A stretch of DNA of 64,000 nt from JAPPHA01 sp963662705 (GCA_963662705.2 OY759767.1:558001-622000), one strand, 5' to 3'. Counted from the first letter of the stretch, positions 1 through 9,599 are shown. The notes: generated from the letters alone by a model not told the origin. Numbers and translations are program-made.

Positions 1-1
1 C

Positions 2-37
2 AGCCTCGTGCAGTTGCGCATACTCAGGGACAATTGA
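2..37 (+). CDS. C-terminal tail of upstream ABC permease (partial)
   Basis: The reading frame that is open at the window edge ends in SLVQLRILRDN and a TGA at 35-37, one base before the GTG of the next permease. Ends like LVQLRxLRR are common on MalF/UgpA-type inner-membrane permeases, which normally precede a MalG/UgpE-type partner. Only 11 residues are visible, so the call rests mainly on position. Confidence 0.45.
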   Translation, partial: SLVQLRILRDN

Positions 38-38
38 C

Positions 39-920
39 GTGGAAACGTCCGTCGCGGAAATCAGGGCAAGCTCGAAGACCCTCCTGGCCTCCGAGACGCC
101 GCGGAAACCGGCCAGCACCGGGCAGGTCATCCGCTGGCTGATCCTGTTTGCCGGCGGTGTCCTGATGGTGATGCCGATCACATACATGATCTCGACGTCG
201 CTGAAATGGCCGCACGAGATCTACAACCTGGCCCTCGTGCCGAACGAACCGCACCTGGAAAACTACACCTACGTACTGGAAGACGGCAGGTTCTACGGCT
301 GGTTCGTCAATTCGATCATCATCGCCACGATAACCACGATCTCAAATATCCTGTTCGATAGCCTCGTCGGTTACACGCTGTGCAAGTTCCGTTTCCCGGG
401 CCGCTACATCGTCTTCATCGCAATCCTGTCGACGCTGATGATCCCGACCGAGATGCTTGTCATTCCCTGGTACCTGATGTCGCAGGCGTTCGGGTGGCTC
501 GATTCCTACTGGGGCATCATGTTTCCGGGCCTCATGACCGCCTTCGGCACCTTCCTGATGAAGCAGTTCTTCGAGACCGTCCCCGATGACTTCATCGAGG
601 CCGCGAGGATCGACGGGCTGAACGAACTGGCGATCTGGTGGACGGTGGCGATGCCGCTGGTCCGGCCCGCGCTGGCGGCACTGGCGATTTTCGTTTTCCT
701 GGGTAACTGGACAGCCTTCATCTGGCCGCTGATCGTGACAAACTCGGTTGACATGTACACGCTGCCCGTGGGCCTCTCGAGCTTCGGCGACGAGGCAGAC
801 GTCCAGTGGGAGCTGATCATGACCGGCGCGGCGATTTCAACCATTCCGACGCTCGTCGTCTTCCTGGTGTTCCAGCGCTTCATCATCCGGGGCGTCGTCA
901 TGGCGGGGCTCAAGGGATGA
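39..920 (+). CDS. Carbohydrate-type ABC transporter permease (MalG/UgpE family)
   Basis: Integral membrane subunit of a binding-protein-dependent importer. The 293-aa protein has a cytoplasmic N-terminus, a first hydrophobic helix near residues 30-52 and further helices to the C-terminus. The EAA loop that contacts the ATPase is visible as EAARIDGLNELAIWW near residue 185. Start: GTG at 39 preceded by AGGGA at 26-30. Its stop overlaps the ATG of the next gene (ATGA), so the two are translationally coupled. The matching ATPase lies two genes downstream; the solute-binding protein must be outside the window. Substrate cannot be read from sequence: the fold is typical of sugar or polyol and glycerol-phosphate importers, but the co-operonic lyase hints at an amino-acid-derived compound. 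Confidence 0.88.
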   Translation: METSVAEIRASSKTLLASETPRKPASTGQVIRWLILFAGGVLMVMPITYMISTSLKWPHEIYNLALVPNEPHLENYTYVLEDGRFYGWFVNSIIIATITTISNILFDSLVGYTLCKFRFPGRYIVFIAILSTLMIPTEMLVIPWYLMSQAFGWLDSYWGIMFPGLMTAFGTFLMKQFFETVPDDFIEAARIDGLNELAIWWTVAMPLVRPALAALAIFVFLGNWTAFIWPLIVTNSVDMYTLPVGLSSFGDEADVQWELIMTGAAISTIPTLVVFLVFQRFIIRGVVMAGLKG

Positions 921-2401
921 CGGAAAACCCGGCCTTTCCGCACCCGGCCTACAGGGATACGGTTCTCACCCCTCATTTCGAAGGCTTCAAGAACCATTTC
1001 GCCGGTCACCTGAACGCGATCAACCGGGCGCACCTGGTGATGCTTCACGAAACCGGGATCATTTCAACGGACCAGGGCCAGACGATCGCAGCGGCCCTGC
1101 AGGATATCGAGCGGGACACGGACGCCGGCACGCTGTCCTACACGGGAGAGCACGAGGACTATTTTTTCCTGGTAGAAGCCGAACTTGAACGGCGGATCGG
1201 TGAACCCGGCGGGATGCTGCACGCGGGACGTTCGCGCAACGACATGGACCACACCATGTTCAAGATGGCTCTTCGCGAGAAAACCGGACGTCTGACGGAA
1301 CAGGTCCTGCATCTCGTCGATGCATTGATCGCGAAATCCCGTTGCGAGCGCGACACGCTCGTCGTCGCCTATACGCACGGGCAGCCTGCGCAGCCGACGA
1401 CCTTCGGTCACTATCTCTCGGCGGTCGTCGAGAGCCTCCTGCGGGACGCAGACCGCCTGGACCTGGCCTTCGGTTCGCTCGACCTCTGCCCAATGGGGGC
1501 GGCAGCGATCACCACGTCCGGATTCCCCATCGACCGGCACCGCGTATCCGACCTGCTCGGTTTCGAAGAACCGCAACTGAATTCCTATGGCTGCATCGCA
1601 GCCGTGGATTACGTGACCGGTCTCTACTCCGCGATCAAGCTGGTATTTCTGCATCTGGGACGCGTCGCGCAGGACATGGCGCAATGGTCCGCCTTCGAGG
1701 TCGGCCAGTTGCATGTTCCCGACAGCCTGGTCCAGGTTTCCTCGATCATGCCGCAAAAGCGGAACCCGGTTCCGATCGAACATCTGCGGCATTTGTCGAG
1801 CGTCACGGCTGGCCTGTGCGACGCGATCGTCAACACGATGCACAATACGCCGTTTGCCGACATGAACGACAGTGAGGCGGATGTCCAGCAAGCCGGCTTC
1901 GCCGTGTTCGAACGCGGCGCGCGTGCACTGTCCCTGTTCGCGGCGTTCCTTCCGTCCTGTTCGATCAACGCATCGCGGGTCGAATCCAACAGCGACGCCG
2001 CCTGTGTCACGATCACGGAACTTGCCGATACCCTCGTCCGGGACGAGGGACTGGATTTTCGGCGTGCACATGGAATCGCATCGACGACGGCACGTACGGT
2101 GGTCGCGCGCGGCGTGGGCCTGGCACGGGGATTCGACGTCTTTGCCGACGCGTTCGAGTCGGAAACGGGCCGTGCAACGGTGCTCACGCCCGGAGTGTAC
2201 GCCACTGCCGTCTCGCCCGGGACTTTCGTCCTCCGCCGTGACCGGCCTGGCGGTCCCGCAGCCACGGCACTGGACCGGGCGATCGAGGTCTACGAAGGGA
2301 AGGCACGGGAATGCCGCGGCCGGCTCGAGGCACGCGCCGCCCGTCGCGCCCGGGCGGCCGGCAAGCTCGAATCTGCCTTCAACGCCCTCCTGGAGGAATA
2401 G
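917..2401 (+). CDS. Argininosuccinate-lyase-superfamily enzyme in ABC importer operon
   Basis: A 494-aa lyase of the fumarase/aspartase superfamily, which cleaves C-N bonds to release fumarate. Visible family motifs are GRSRNDM (104-110), the catalytic-base segment THGQPAQPTT (His154) and the flexible signature loop SSIMPQKRNPVP (275-286). I start at the ATG at 917, overlapping the permease stop; an in-frame extension to 806 would run through the permease gene. Being inside a transporter operon rather than with argG argues against a role in arginine synthesis. Related enzymes act on N-substituted aspartates such as ethylenediamine-disuccinate; that substrate class is an inference here. A true argH elsewhere in the genome would support this. 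Confidence 0.8.
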   Translation: MTENPAFPHPAYRDTVLTPHFEGFKNHFAGHLNAINRAHLVMLHETGIISTDQGQTIAAALQDIERDTDAGTLSYTGEHEDYFFLVEAELERRIGEPGGMLHAGRSRNDMDHTMFKMALREKTGRLTEQVLHLVDALIAKSRCERDTLVVAYTHGQPAQPTTFGHYLSAVVESLLRDADRLDLAFGSLDLCPMGAAAITTSGFPIDRHRVSDLLGFEEPQLNSYGCIAAVDYVTGLYSAIKLVFLHLGRVAQDMAQWSAFEVGQLHVPDSLVQVSSIMPQKRNPVPIEHLRHLSSVTAGLCDAIVNTMHNTPFADMNDSEADVQQAGFAVFERGARALSLFAAFLPSCSINASRVESNSDAACVTITELADTLVRDEGLDFRRAHGIASTTARTVVARGVGLARGFDVFADAFESETGRATVLTPGVYATAVSPGTFVLRRDRPGGPAATALDRAIEVYEGKARECRGRLEARAARRARAAGKLESAFNALLEE

Positions 2402-2404
2402 CAC

Positions 2405-3469
2405 ATGGCCAGCCTTGTTCTTCGCAACCTGGTGAAGACATTCGACAAGACCACGGTCCTGCACGGGATCAGCCTGGAGGTCGAGGATGGCGAGTTCATC
2501 GTTTTCGTGGGTCCGTCCGGTTGCGGAAAGTCGACGACGCTCCGCCTCATCGCCGGGCTCGAAGAAACGACGGCGGGCGAGATCGAGATCGAAGGCCGGG
2601 TCGTGAATCACCTGGAGCCGAAGGAACGGAATATCGCCATGGTGTTCCAGAACTACGCGATCTACCCGCACATGACGGTTCGCAAGAACATCGGCTTCGG
2701 GCTCAGGACGTCGAAACTGGCGAAAGCCGAAAAAACGGCCCGGCTCGAAGACGTCGCCGCAATCCTTGAAATGACCGAACTCCTCGATCGCAAGCCATCC
2801 CAGCTTTCGGGCGGCCAGCGGCAGCGTGTCGCGATCGGACGGGCCATGGTACGCGACCCTGCCGTGTTCCTTTTCGATGAACCGCTGTCGAACCTCGATG
2901 CCCAGCTTCGCACCCAGATGCGCCTCGAGATCAAGAAACTCCACCAGCGTGTCGGGAACACCATTATCTTCGTGACCCATGACCAGGTGGAAGCCATGAC
3001 GCTGGCCGACAGGATCGTCATCATGAAGGACGGCCACATCCTGCAGGTCGGCAAACCGTCCGATGTCTACCACAGGCCAGCGAACACCTTCGTGGCCGGG
3101 TTCATCGGGGCACCGTCCATGAACATGCTGCAATGCAGGGTGGACGGCGGCGTGGCCCGGCTCGCATCGGGGCCGGATATCCAGCTGGATATCGACGTTT
3201 CCCAAGGGCAGCCGGTCATTCTCGGGGTGCGTCCGGACGACCTGCATCCGTCCGGCGAAAACCCGTTCCTGAAGGGAACCGTGACCGTTCGCGAACCGCT
3301 CGGACCCGACACGCTGATTTACGTCGACACGCCAAGCGGCGAAGTCATCGCCAAGGCCGATGGCCAGCATCCGCCCGATATCGGCGAAAACGTCCAGTTG
3401 AGTGCAAGCCGCGATCGCCTCCATGTCTTTGACGCGGAAACCGGAATGTCCCTGGCCTCGAACGCTTGA
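2405..3469 (+). CDS. ABC transporter ATP-binding protein (MalK/UgpC type)
   Basis: Cytoplasmic ATPase that powers the importer encoded just upstream. The 354-aa protein has Walker A GPSGCGKST (36-44), the ABC signature LSGGQRQRVAIGRA near residue 135, Walker B FLFDEPLSNLD and the switch His in FVTHDQVEAM. The C-terminal 120 residues form the regulatory OB-fold (TOBE) extension typical of the MalK/UgpC group; GVRPDDLHPS is a hallmark of it. It begins 3 bp after the lyase stop, so it is the last gene of this operon in the window. Confidence 0.9.
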   Translation: MASLVLRNLVKTFDKTTVLHGISLEVEDGEFIVFVGPSGCGKSTTLRLIAGLEETTAGEIEIEGRVVNHLEPKERNIAMVFQNYAIYPHMTVRKNIGFGLRTSKLAKAEKTARLEDVAAILEMTELLDRKPSQLSGGQRQRVAIGRAMVRDPAVFLFDEPLSNLDAQLRTQMRLEIKKLHQRVGNTIIFVTHDQVEAMTLADRIVIMKDGHILQVGKPSDVYHRPANTFVAGFIGAPSMNMLQCRVDGGVARLASGPDIQLDIDVSQGQPVILGVRPDDLHPSGENPFLKGTVTVREPLGPDTLIYVDTPSGEVIAKADGQHPPDIGENVQLSASRDRLHVFDAETGMSLASNA

Positions 3470-3587
3470 CCGCCTGCGCGGGGACGAGACGGTATGTCAC
3501 GGGCCGGAACCGGGCGTGAAAGCGGTAGTGAAAACGGGACCACTCCGGAACGATCGCCTCGGGGTTGCACCCGCGACGCGGGCGGCC

Positions 3588-3892
3588 TCCCGGCAGGTCC
3601 TCGACCGCACCGGGTATGGCATATGCGCCGTTGTCGAACAGCGCGTCGATCGTTCCTCCCGTGCGCTCGGGCATCGTCTCTGCCGCCAGCTGGATCGAGC
3701 TTTCGTCCACGTGGTCGATGACAAGGTTCTCGACGCCTCCGGCTTCGGGTTCCCGGCAGTCGGTGGCGTAAGACAGGACGCGAAGACCCGGCAGTTCCTG
3801 CGTCGGAAGGCGATTGCCGCGTCCCGGCCCGCGCCGGAAGAGCATCCCGTTACCACGATTGATCTTGCGTCCGCTGTCTTGTTTTGCCCCAT
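3588..3892 (-). pseudogene. Short-chain dehydrogenase remnant, frameshifted and truncated
   Basis: On the minus strand, from an ATG at 3892, one frame reads ARSIVVTGCSSGAGRDAA then RVFASC, a classic SDR start with the glycine-rich NAD(P)-binding TGxxxGxG. Near 3773-3779 the similarity jumps to another frame, which reads LFDNGAYAIPGAVEDLPGG (the NNGA/NAG region) down to about 3588. The Ser-Tyr-Lys catalytic half is missing. So a once functional SDR gene has suffered a frameshift and loss of its 3' part. It lies between the ABC operon and parC, on the opposite strand. Confidence 0.7.
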
Positions 3893-3980
3893 ATCCGGTA
3901 TGTGAAATCGTCCGCATCGGCGTGGCTGGACCACGTCCTCCTCCTTGACCCCGGCACGTTTGCGTGGATACAGGGTGTTC

Positions 3981-6242
3981 ATGACAAGTTCGGAAGATAC
4001 GCCGGTCGCCAGCGGCGTGGTTCCCGGAACCACCGTCGACGAACCGCTCCACGAAGCGATCAGCGAACGCTACCTTCAGTACGCGCTGTCAACGATCATG
4101 AACCGGGCTCTGCCCGATGTGCGCGACGGATTGAAGCCCGTGCACCGACGCATTCTCTACGCCATGCGCGAGCTGAAACTCGATCCGGGCGGGCGGTTCC
4201 GGAAGTGCTCGAAGATTTCCGGCGACGTGATGGGCAACTATCACCCGCACGGCGATCAGGCGATCTATGATGCGCTTGCGCGCCTTGCACAGGGCTTTAC
4301 CATTCGCTATCCGCTGGTGGACGGCCAGGGCAACTTCGGCAACATTGACGGCGACAATCCCGCGGCCGCCCGGTACACGGAGGCGCGACTGACAGAGCCC
4401 GCCGTGGCTCTGATGGAAGGGCTCGCCGAAGACGCGGTCGACTTCAGCGAGAACTATGACGGATCCCTGGTCGAGCCCGACGTGCTGCCGGCGTCGTTTC
4501 CCAACATTCTGGCCAATGGTTCATCGGGAATCGCCGTGGGGATGGCGACCAGCATTCCCCCGCACAACCTTGGTGAACTCTGCGATGCCGCGCTTCACCT
4601 GGTCAAGACGCCGGCCGCGCGCGACAGCACCCTGCTGCAGTTTGTCCCGGCCCCGGACTTTCCGACCGGCGGAATCCTGGTCGAGCCGCCCGAGAGCATT
4701 GCGGCGGCCTACAGCACTGGCCGCGGATCGTTCCGGCTCAGGGCGCGCTGGAACGTGGAGAAACTGCCGCGCGGGCAATGGCAGGCCGTCGTCACCGAAA
4801 TTCCGTACCAGGTCCAGAAAGGTCGGTTGATCGAGAAGATCGCGGACCTCGTCCAGAACAAGAAGGTTCCGTTGCTCGCCGACATTCGCGACGAGTCGAC
4901 CGAGGAAATCCGCCTGGTACTGGAGCCGCGCGCGAAGTCGGCCGACCCAACGCTGATGATGGAAATGCTCTTCCGGCAGTGCGACCTGGAAGTCCGGATC
5001 AGCCTGAACATGAATGTTCTGATCGACGGGCGAACCCCGAAAGTCTGTTCGCTGAAGGAGGTTCTCAGGGCGTTTCTCGATCACCGCCGGGATGTCCTGC
5101 TGCGACGATCGCGTTTCCGCTACAACCAGATCGACCGCAGGCTGCACGTCCTTGAAGGGTATCTGGCGGCGTTCGTCAATCTGGACGAGGTGATCAGGAT
5201 TATCCGGACGGAAGAAGAGCCGAAACCCGTGCTGATGGAAACATTTGCTCTGACCGAAGTTCAGGCAGAGGCCATATTGAACATGAGGTTGCGGTCGCTC
5301 CGGCGCCTGGAAGAGGTTGAACTTCGGGCCGAACGGCAGGCCCTGATGGACGAGCGCGTCGAACTCGAGGACCTGATGGGCGATGAAGGGCTGCAATGGG
5401 GCCGGATCTCGGAGGAACTCCGGGAAACAAGACGAAAATTCGGCGGGGATGCCCCCGGTGGCGCAAGACGGACCGGCCTGGACGAGGCGCCGGCGATCGA
5501 CGATTCGCTGCCGGAAACCATGGTCGAACGCGAGCCGGTGACCGTCGTCTGCTCCTCGATGGGATGGATTCGCATGATCAAGGGTCACTTTGGCCCGGAT
5601 CATCAGCTCAAGTACAGGGATGGCGACGAAGGCCGGTTTGTCCTGCACGCGCAGACGACCGACAGGCTCATCGTGGTCGGGTCAAACGGTCGCTTCTACA
5701 CCATTGCCTGCTCCGACCTTCCGAGCGGAAGGGGCATGGGAGAACCCATCAGGTTGATGATCAATCTCGAGAACGAGGCAGATACCGTGGACATCCTCGT
5801 ATACCAGGGAGGACGGAAGCTCCTTCTCGCCTCCTCCGACGGCTACGGATTTGTCGTCGACGAGGACGGCGTGGTGGCCCAGACCCGGCTTGGCAAGCAG
5901 GTTCAAACTCTCGGCAAGGGCGCGAGAACCATCGCGTGCAGGGTGGTCGAAGGCAATGACGTTGCCGCGGTCAGCGACGCCCGCAGGCTGCTGATCTTTC
6001 CGCTCGAGACGCTGCCCGAAATGGTCCGTGGAAAAGGCGTACGGATCCAGGGCCTGAAAGTGAAAGGGCGGAATTACCAATTAAGTGACGTCATCACGCT
6101 GGATCGGGAAAAGGGGCTGCAATGGCGGGACCCGGCAGGGAGGACGAGGACAGAGAGGAACCTCGCGAAATGGATCGGTGGCAGAGCCAAGCAAGGTCAG
6201 GCTCCTCCACGCGGGTTCCCCCGAGACAACCGTTTCTCCTGA
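3981..6242 (+). CDS. parC: DNA topoisomerase IV subunit A
   Basis: Breaks and rejoins DNA to decatenate daughter chromosomes, with ParE. The 753-aa length fits ParC better than the longer GyrA. Visible are RALPDVRDGLKPVHRRILYAM, the winged-helix HPHGD motif and the catalytic Tyr132 in AARYTEARLT. At the quinolone-resistance Ser position after HPHGD there is Gln93. Beta-propeller blade repeats follow residue 500. I take the ATG at 3981 (AGGG just upstream) rather than an ATG at 3945, because MTSSEDTPVASG is the likelier N-terminus and the earlier stretch is not conserved-looking. It stands alone, followed by about 1.2 kb without an intact gene. Confidence 0.93.
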   Translation: MTSSEDTPVASGVVPGTTVDEPLHEAISERYLQYALSTIMNRALPDVRDGLKPVHRRILYAMRELKLDPGGRFRKCSKISGDVMGNYHPHGDQAIYDALARLAQGFTIRYPLVDGQGNFGNIDGDNPAAARYTEARLTEPAVALMEGLAEDAVDFSENYDGSLVEPDVLPASFPNILANGSSGIAVGMATSIPPHNLGELCDAALHLVKTPAARDSTLLQFVPAPDFPTGGILVEPPESIAAAYSTGRGSFRLRARWNVEKLPRGQWQAVVTEIPYQVQKGRLIEKIADLVQNKKVPLLADIRDESTEEIRLVLEPRAKSADPTLMMEMLFRQCDLEVRISLNMNVLIDGRTPKVCSLKEVLRAFLDHRRDVLLRRSRFRYNQIDRRLHVLEGYLAAFVNLDEVIRIIRTEEEPKPVLMETFALTEVQAEAILNMRLRSLRRLEEVELRAERQALMDERVELEDLMGDEGLQWGRISEELRETRRKFGGDAPGGARRTGLDEAPAIDDSLPETMVEREPVTVVCSSMGWIRMIKGHFGPDHQLKYRDGDEGRFVLHAQTTDRLIVVGSNGRFYTIACSDLPSGRGMGEPIRLMINLENEADTVDILVYQGGRKLLLASSDGYGFVVDEDGVVAQTRLGKQVQTLGKGARTIACRVVEGNDVAAVSDARRLLIFPLETLPEMVRGKGVRIQGLKVKGRNYQLSDVITLDREKGLQWRDPAGRTRTERNLAKWIGGRAKQGQAPPRGFPRDNRFS

Positions 6243-6628
6243 GCGCGGTTTCCGGACCGGCTTCTTGTCCGGAATCGGGGACGACCAGGAAGGCGCGGGC
6301 AAGACGATGACGCGAAATCGCGTGGCGGCGCCTCTCGGGTCCTGGCCTTTCCAGGCACGATCCTGGCGTCATTGAACGGGTTCGACCGCCAGGAGCACCC
6401 CGCCTTGCGGGCGAAGCGTCGGGACCATGACCGATTCCGGATCGGGTTCGCGGATCTCTTGAATTCGAAACGGTGCCATCGCGCCTGCAATGATGACCAC
6501 GGCCACGGGCAAGGCAAATCTTGTGCCAATACATCCCGGGGGGTTCGCCGAAAGGCAAATGGGCACACGGTTCAACCTGGTCTCCCCCCAGGAGAATCCC
6601 CCGGTCTCGAAACTGCCGGTCGAGTTTC
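6243..6628. repeat. Diverged copy A of P450 3' end plus downstream flank
   Basis: This stretch aligns over its whole length with 9600-10005, the 3' end of the P450 gene and the sequence downstream of it. Shared landmarks are an ATCGGG-ACGA--AGGAAGG-type block, an AAGCG(A/T)CGGGACCATGACC-type block and CCGAAAGGCAAAT/CCGAAAGGCAGAT. The copies differ at many positions and by indels, so the duplication is old. Confidence 0.75.
6369..6628 (-). pseudogene. Cytochrome P450 C-terminal fragment
   Basis: Minus-strand translation gives CIGTRFALPVAVVIIAGAM followed by PTLRPQGGVLLAVEPVQ, matching the last 53 residues of the P450 at 9749-11155. Just before the Cys, the heme loop LPFGEPPG runs out of frame with CIG because of a one-base deletion. 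Only about the last 85 codons are represented, so it cannot make a P450. It is a remnant of a partial duplication, not a start of a new gene. Confidence 0.72.
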
Positions 6629-7444
6629 ACCTTGAAATTGGTTGCCTGCGACGGCTCTTCGAACGTTCCGGCTTCGCAGCTCTGGTGTTGTTCTAGCTGC
6701 AGGCCCCTCCAGGACCCATCCCAATGCATTTCTTCAGCGTGATTCGGAAGGAACGGGTTGGGCGAAAGCGGATGGTTCATCGGTCTTTTGCGGGATTTCG
6801 AACTGGAAACGACCGAAAACCGGAATTCCGACGCCTTTTCCTTGCGACTTGTAGCCCTTGAAAACCGGCGTTGGGCAGACGTCATTCGCTGGGGTGCGCA
6901 ACTGGCAATTGACAACGGAATAACAATGATCGGTTCCACCCGGCATAGGACGATCCCAGGCTGGCCGTGTCGATGTTCAAGGTTGGCGGAAACACCTCAT
7001 TTGCGCCCCCGATCGTGTCGTGCGTGCGCCGTTCACGCTCCCAAACGGCCTCATCTCGCTCAAATCATTTCGCTCAGGGCCTTCGATTCCGGCCCGAAAA
7101 GGTGGCGTGGGACCGTTCTGACACTTGGTCGGACGGGTGAGGTGGCACATGTGAGATCATGCTGCCCGACACGGCTTGCAGAGCTAATCCGGCGACAGGG
7201 CGTGAACTTGATCTGATGCCTCCGGTTCAGTCTCAAGTCTGCCGGCGACGGTCATCATGAAGCGCGGAATTTGGCAATCTGCCGCGCTTCCATGAATCGT
7301 TCTCACTTCCTGCTGTCGGGAATTCATCGTCCCTGGCGCCTTCGGCGGATTCGCCCGCAAACGACGCTTCCGCCTGCACCCGGGAGGCCGGACGAGCCCA
7401 GGTACAGATTCGGCCAGCGGGCGAAAGCCGGAGGGCGCCGGGTT
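6629..7444. other. No gene recognised
   Basis: Open frames here on both strands have no recognisable motif, domain or ribosome-binding site. Similarity to the P450 gene stops at about 6628. The region lies between the P450 fragment and the 3' end of the antiporter gene, and is probably decayed sequence. Confidence 0.5.
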
Positions 7445-9424
7445 TCAGCCTGTTCCGCCTTCATCCCGATAACTCCCGTTCCCGTCATCTGGTGCCAGCG
7501 ATTCGGCAGTGCTGCCTTCACCGGGGAGGGGCTCCGTTATTCCCTGCCCGAGATGGGCAACCAGGGCGGTCTCAAGCGCGGCGTCCAGCTCCCGCGCGCG
7601 CTCCATGTAGGCAGGATTTTCGCTGACCTTGAGTTCCGGATCCCACAACTCCGCAAGTTCGCGCATCGCCTCGCGGTCCTTGCGGAAATAGAAATGTTCG
7701 ATCCTGGATGCCTCGACGTCTGCCAGTCCCATGTTCTCAAGCACGTAACGGCCCGCCCTGAGTGAGCTGTCGAACAGTTCCCTGACGATGTCATCGGCGC
7801 CCACCTCGTAGAGTTCGTAGGCGTGCAACCTGTCATATGCCCTGGCAACGATGTGCAGATCGGGATTCTGACTGCGCGCAAACCGCACGAGCTTGGTCGT
7901 CGCCTCCTTGTCGTCGAGGGCCACCACGAGCACGCGCGCTTCCTCCAGTCTCGCCGCGTGCAGGAGATTGGGCTGTGTCGGATCGCCAAAGAAGCCCTTC
8001 ATTCCGAACCGGCGCATGGTTTCGATTGCCTCGAGGCTGCTGTCGAGGACGACGGCGCGGAAACCGGCCAGCATCAGCAGTCGGCTCACAACCTGTCCGA
8101 AGCGTCCGATGCCGGCAATGATGACGGCCTGCCGCTCGTCGATTTCGTCGGCTTCGGGCGTGCCGTGGCTCTCTCCCATGCGATGCCGCAGCTTTTCCCA
8201 TGCGATGAAGAAGAGCGGAGTCAGCAGCATCGACATCGCGACGACAAGATACATCCGTTCGGTGAGGCGCGAATCGAAAACGAGGAGTTGGGACGCGAAC
8301 GAAATCAGCACAAATCCGAACTCGCCTGCCTGCGCGAGGCCGAGCGTGAACAACCATCTCCCGCTGGCGCGGATGCGAAAGACCTGGGTCAGGGCCAGCA
8401 GGACGGCTCCCTTCGTGAGCATCAGCAACAGCGCGAGCGCCACGATTTGCAATGCATCGCGGTAGAGTACGGCGAAGTTGATTCCGGCACCGACCGTAAT
8501 GAAGAAAAGCCCGAGCAACAGGCCCTTGAAGGGCGCAATATCGCTTTCCAGCTGGTGCCTGAATTCGCTGTTGGCGAGCACGACACCTGCCATGAAGGCT
8601 CCGAGCGCGGGGGAAAGCCCGACGAGTGTCATCAGGAACGCGATACCGAGGACGATCAGGAGGGCCAGGGCCGTGTAGAGTTCCCGGAGGCGGGCGACAT
8701 GCACCAGCCGGAAAAGCGGCCGAACCGCGTAAAGGCCGAACAGCACGACCATCATGACGGCCGCGACCGTCGCAAGCGTGACGACCCAGCCCGGAAACGA
8801 CTGAATGAAGGCGACGGTCGCCTCGACCCCGTGTATCTGCCCGGCACCTTCACCGGCCGCAGGTGCATGACCGGTTCCGGCCGAACCGCCGGCGTTCCTG
8901 CCCGCGAAGCCCGGCGCTGCCAGAAGCGGCAGGATCGCCAGCATCGGAATGACGGCAATGTCCTGCATCAGCAGCACCGAGAAACTCGCCCTCCCCCCGT
9001 TCGATTGAATCAGGTTCTTTTCGGTCAGCGTCTGCAGGACAATCGCGGTCGAGGAGAGCGCGAGGACCATGCCGACCGCAAGCGCCGTCGTCCATGGCAT
9101 CTCGAAGCCCCACAGGCAGATCATCATGAGCAGAAGGGTCGTCAGCGATACCTGAAGTCCTCCGAGACCGAGAAGCCGGTGACGCATGTCCCAGAGCGCG
9201 CGCGGAGACAGCTCCAGCCCGATCATGAACAGCAGCATCACGACGCCGAACTCGGCGAAATGCCGTAGATCTCCGGTGTCCGCGACCAGGCCGAGAGCCG
9301 GCCCGATAAGGATTCCGGCAATCAGGTACCCCAGAACGGACCCCACGCCGAGCCGTACGGACAGCGGGACGGCCACCAAGGCGGCGATCAGGTAGATGAC
9401 GGCCTGGAATAGGAAGCCTTCCAA
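7445..9424 (-). CDS. KefB/KefC-like monovalent cation:proton antiporter (CPA2)
   Basis: Inner-membrane K+(or Na+)/H+ exchanger. The 659-aa protein has about twelve hydrophobic segments in residues 1-395 with GSVLGYLIAGILIGP, LFMIGLELSP and SSTAIVLQTL, all typical of CPA2. A cytosolic TrkA-N (RCK) domain follows from about 430: VIIAGIGRFGQVVSRLL binds nucleotide and senses redox or ligand state. I choose TTG at 9424 because GGAG lies 7 bases upstream and MEGFLFQAVIYL matches the family N-terminus; a GTG at 9469 would add 15 residues with no Shine-Dalgarno. No KefF/KefG-type partner gene is beside it. Confidence 0.87.
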   Translation of the reverse strand: MEGFLFQAVIYLIAALVAVPLSVRLGVGSVLGYLIAGILIGPALGLVADTGDLRHFAEFGVVMLLFMIGLELSPRALWDMRHRLLGLGGLQVSLTTLLLMMICLWGFEMPWTTALAVGMVLALSSTAIVLQTLTEKNLIQSNGGRASFSVLLMQDIAVIPMLAILPLLAAPGFAGRNAGGSAGTGHAPAAGEGAGQIHGVEATVAFIQSFPGWVVTLATVAAVMMVVLFGLYAVRPLFRLVHVARLRELYTALALLIVLGIAFLMTLVGLSPALGAFMAGVVLANSEFRHQLESDIAPFKGLLLGLFFITVGAGINFAVLYRDALQIVALALLLMLTKGAVLLALTQVFRIRASGRWLFTLGLAQAGEFGFVLISFASQLLVFDSRLTERMYLVVAMSMLLTPLFFIAWEKLRHRMGESHGTPEADEIDERQAVIIAGIGRFGQVVSRLLMLAGFRAVVLDSSLEAIETMRRFGMKGFFGDPTQPNLLHAARLEEARVLVVALDDKEATTKLVRFARSQNPDLHIVARAYDRLHAYELYEVGADDIVRELFDSSLRAGRYVLENMGLADVEASRIEHFYFRKDREAMRELAELWDPELKVSENPAYMERARELDAALETALVAHLGQGITEPLPGEGSTAESLAPDDGNGSYRDEGGTG

Positions 9425-9599
9425 TGTATTTCTCCAGTCAGTTCTCAAGCGGTCTGCCGGCGCCGGCACGTCCCGTGATCTTCCGTGCCTGATTCCCGCC
9501 TTGACCGAATGGGACTATTGGACCGGAATGCCGGGGTTCTTCAAGCCGACCGATCAGCCGGGGAGACATCGTCTGGCACAAGCTGGTCTCCGCCTCTTT

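Noticed and set aside
1064..3424. Long antisense open frame (786 codons) across the lyase and ATPase genes
   Set aside because: It is opposite two genes with clear family motifs and shows none itself; long antisense frames are expected at this GC content.
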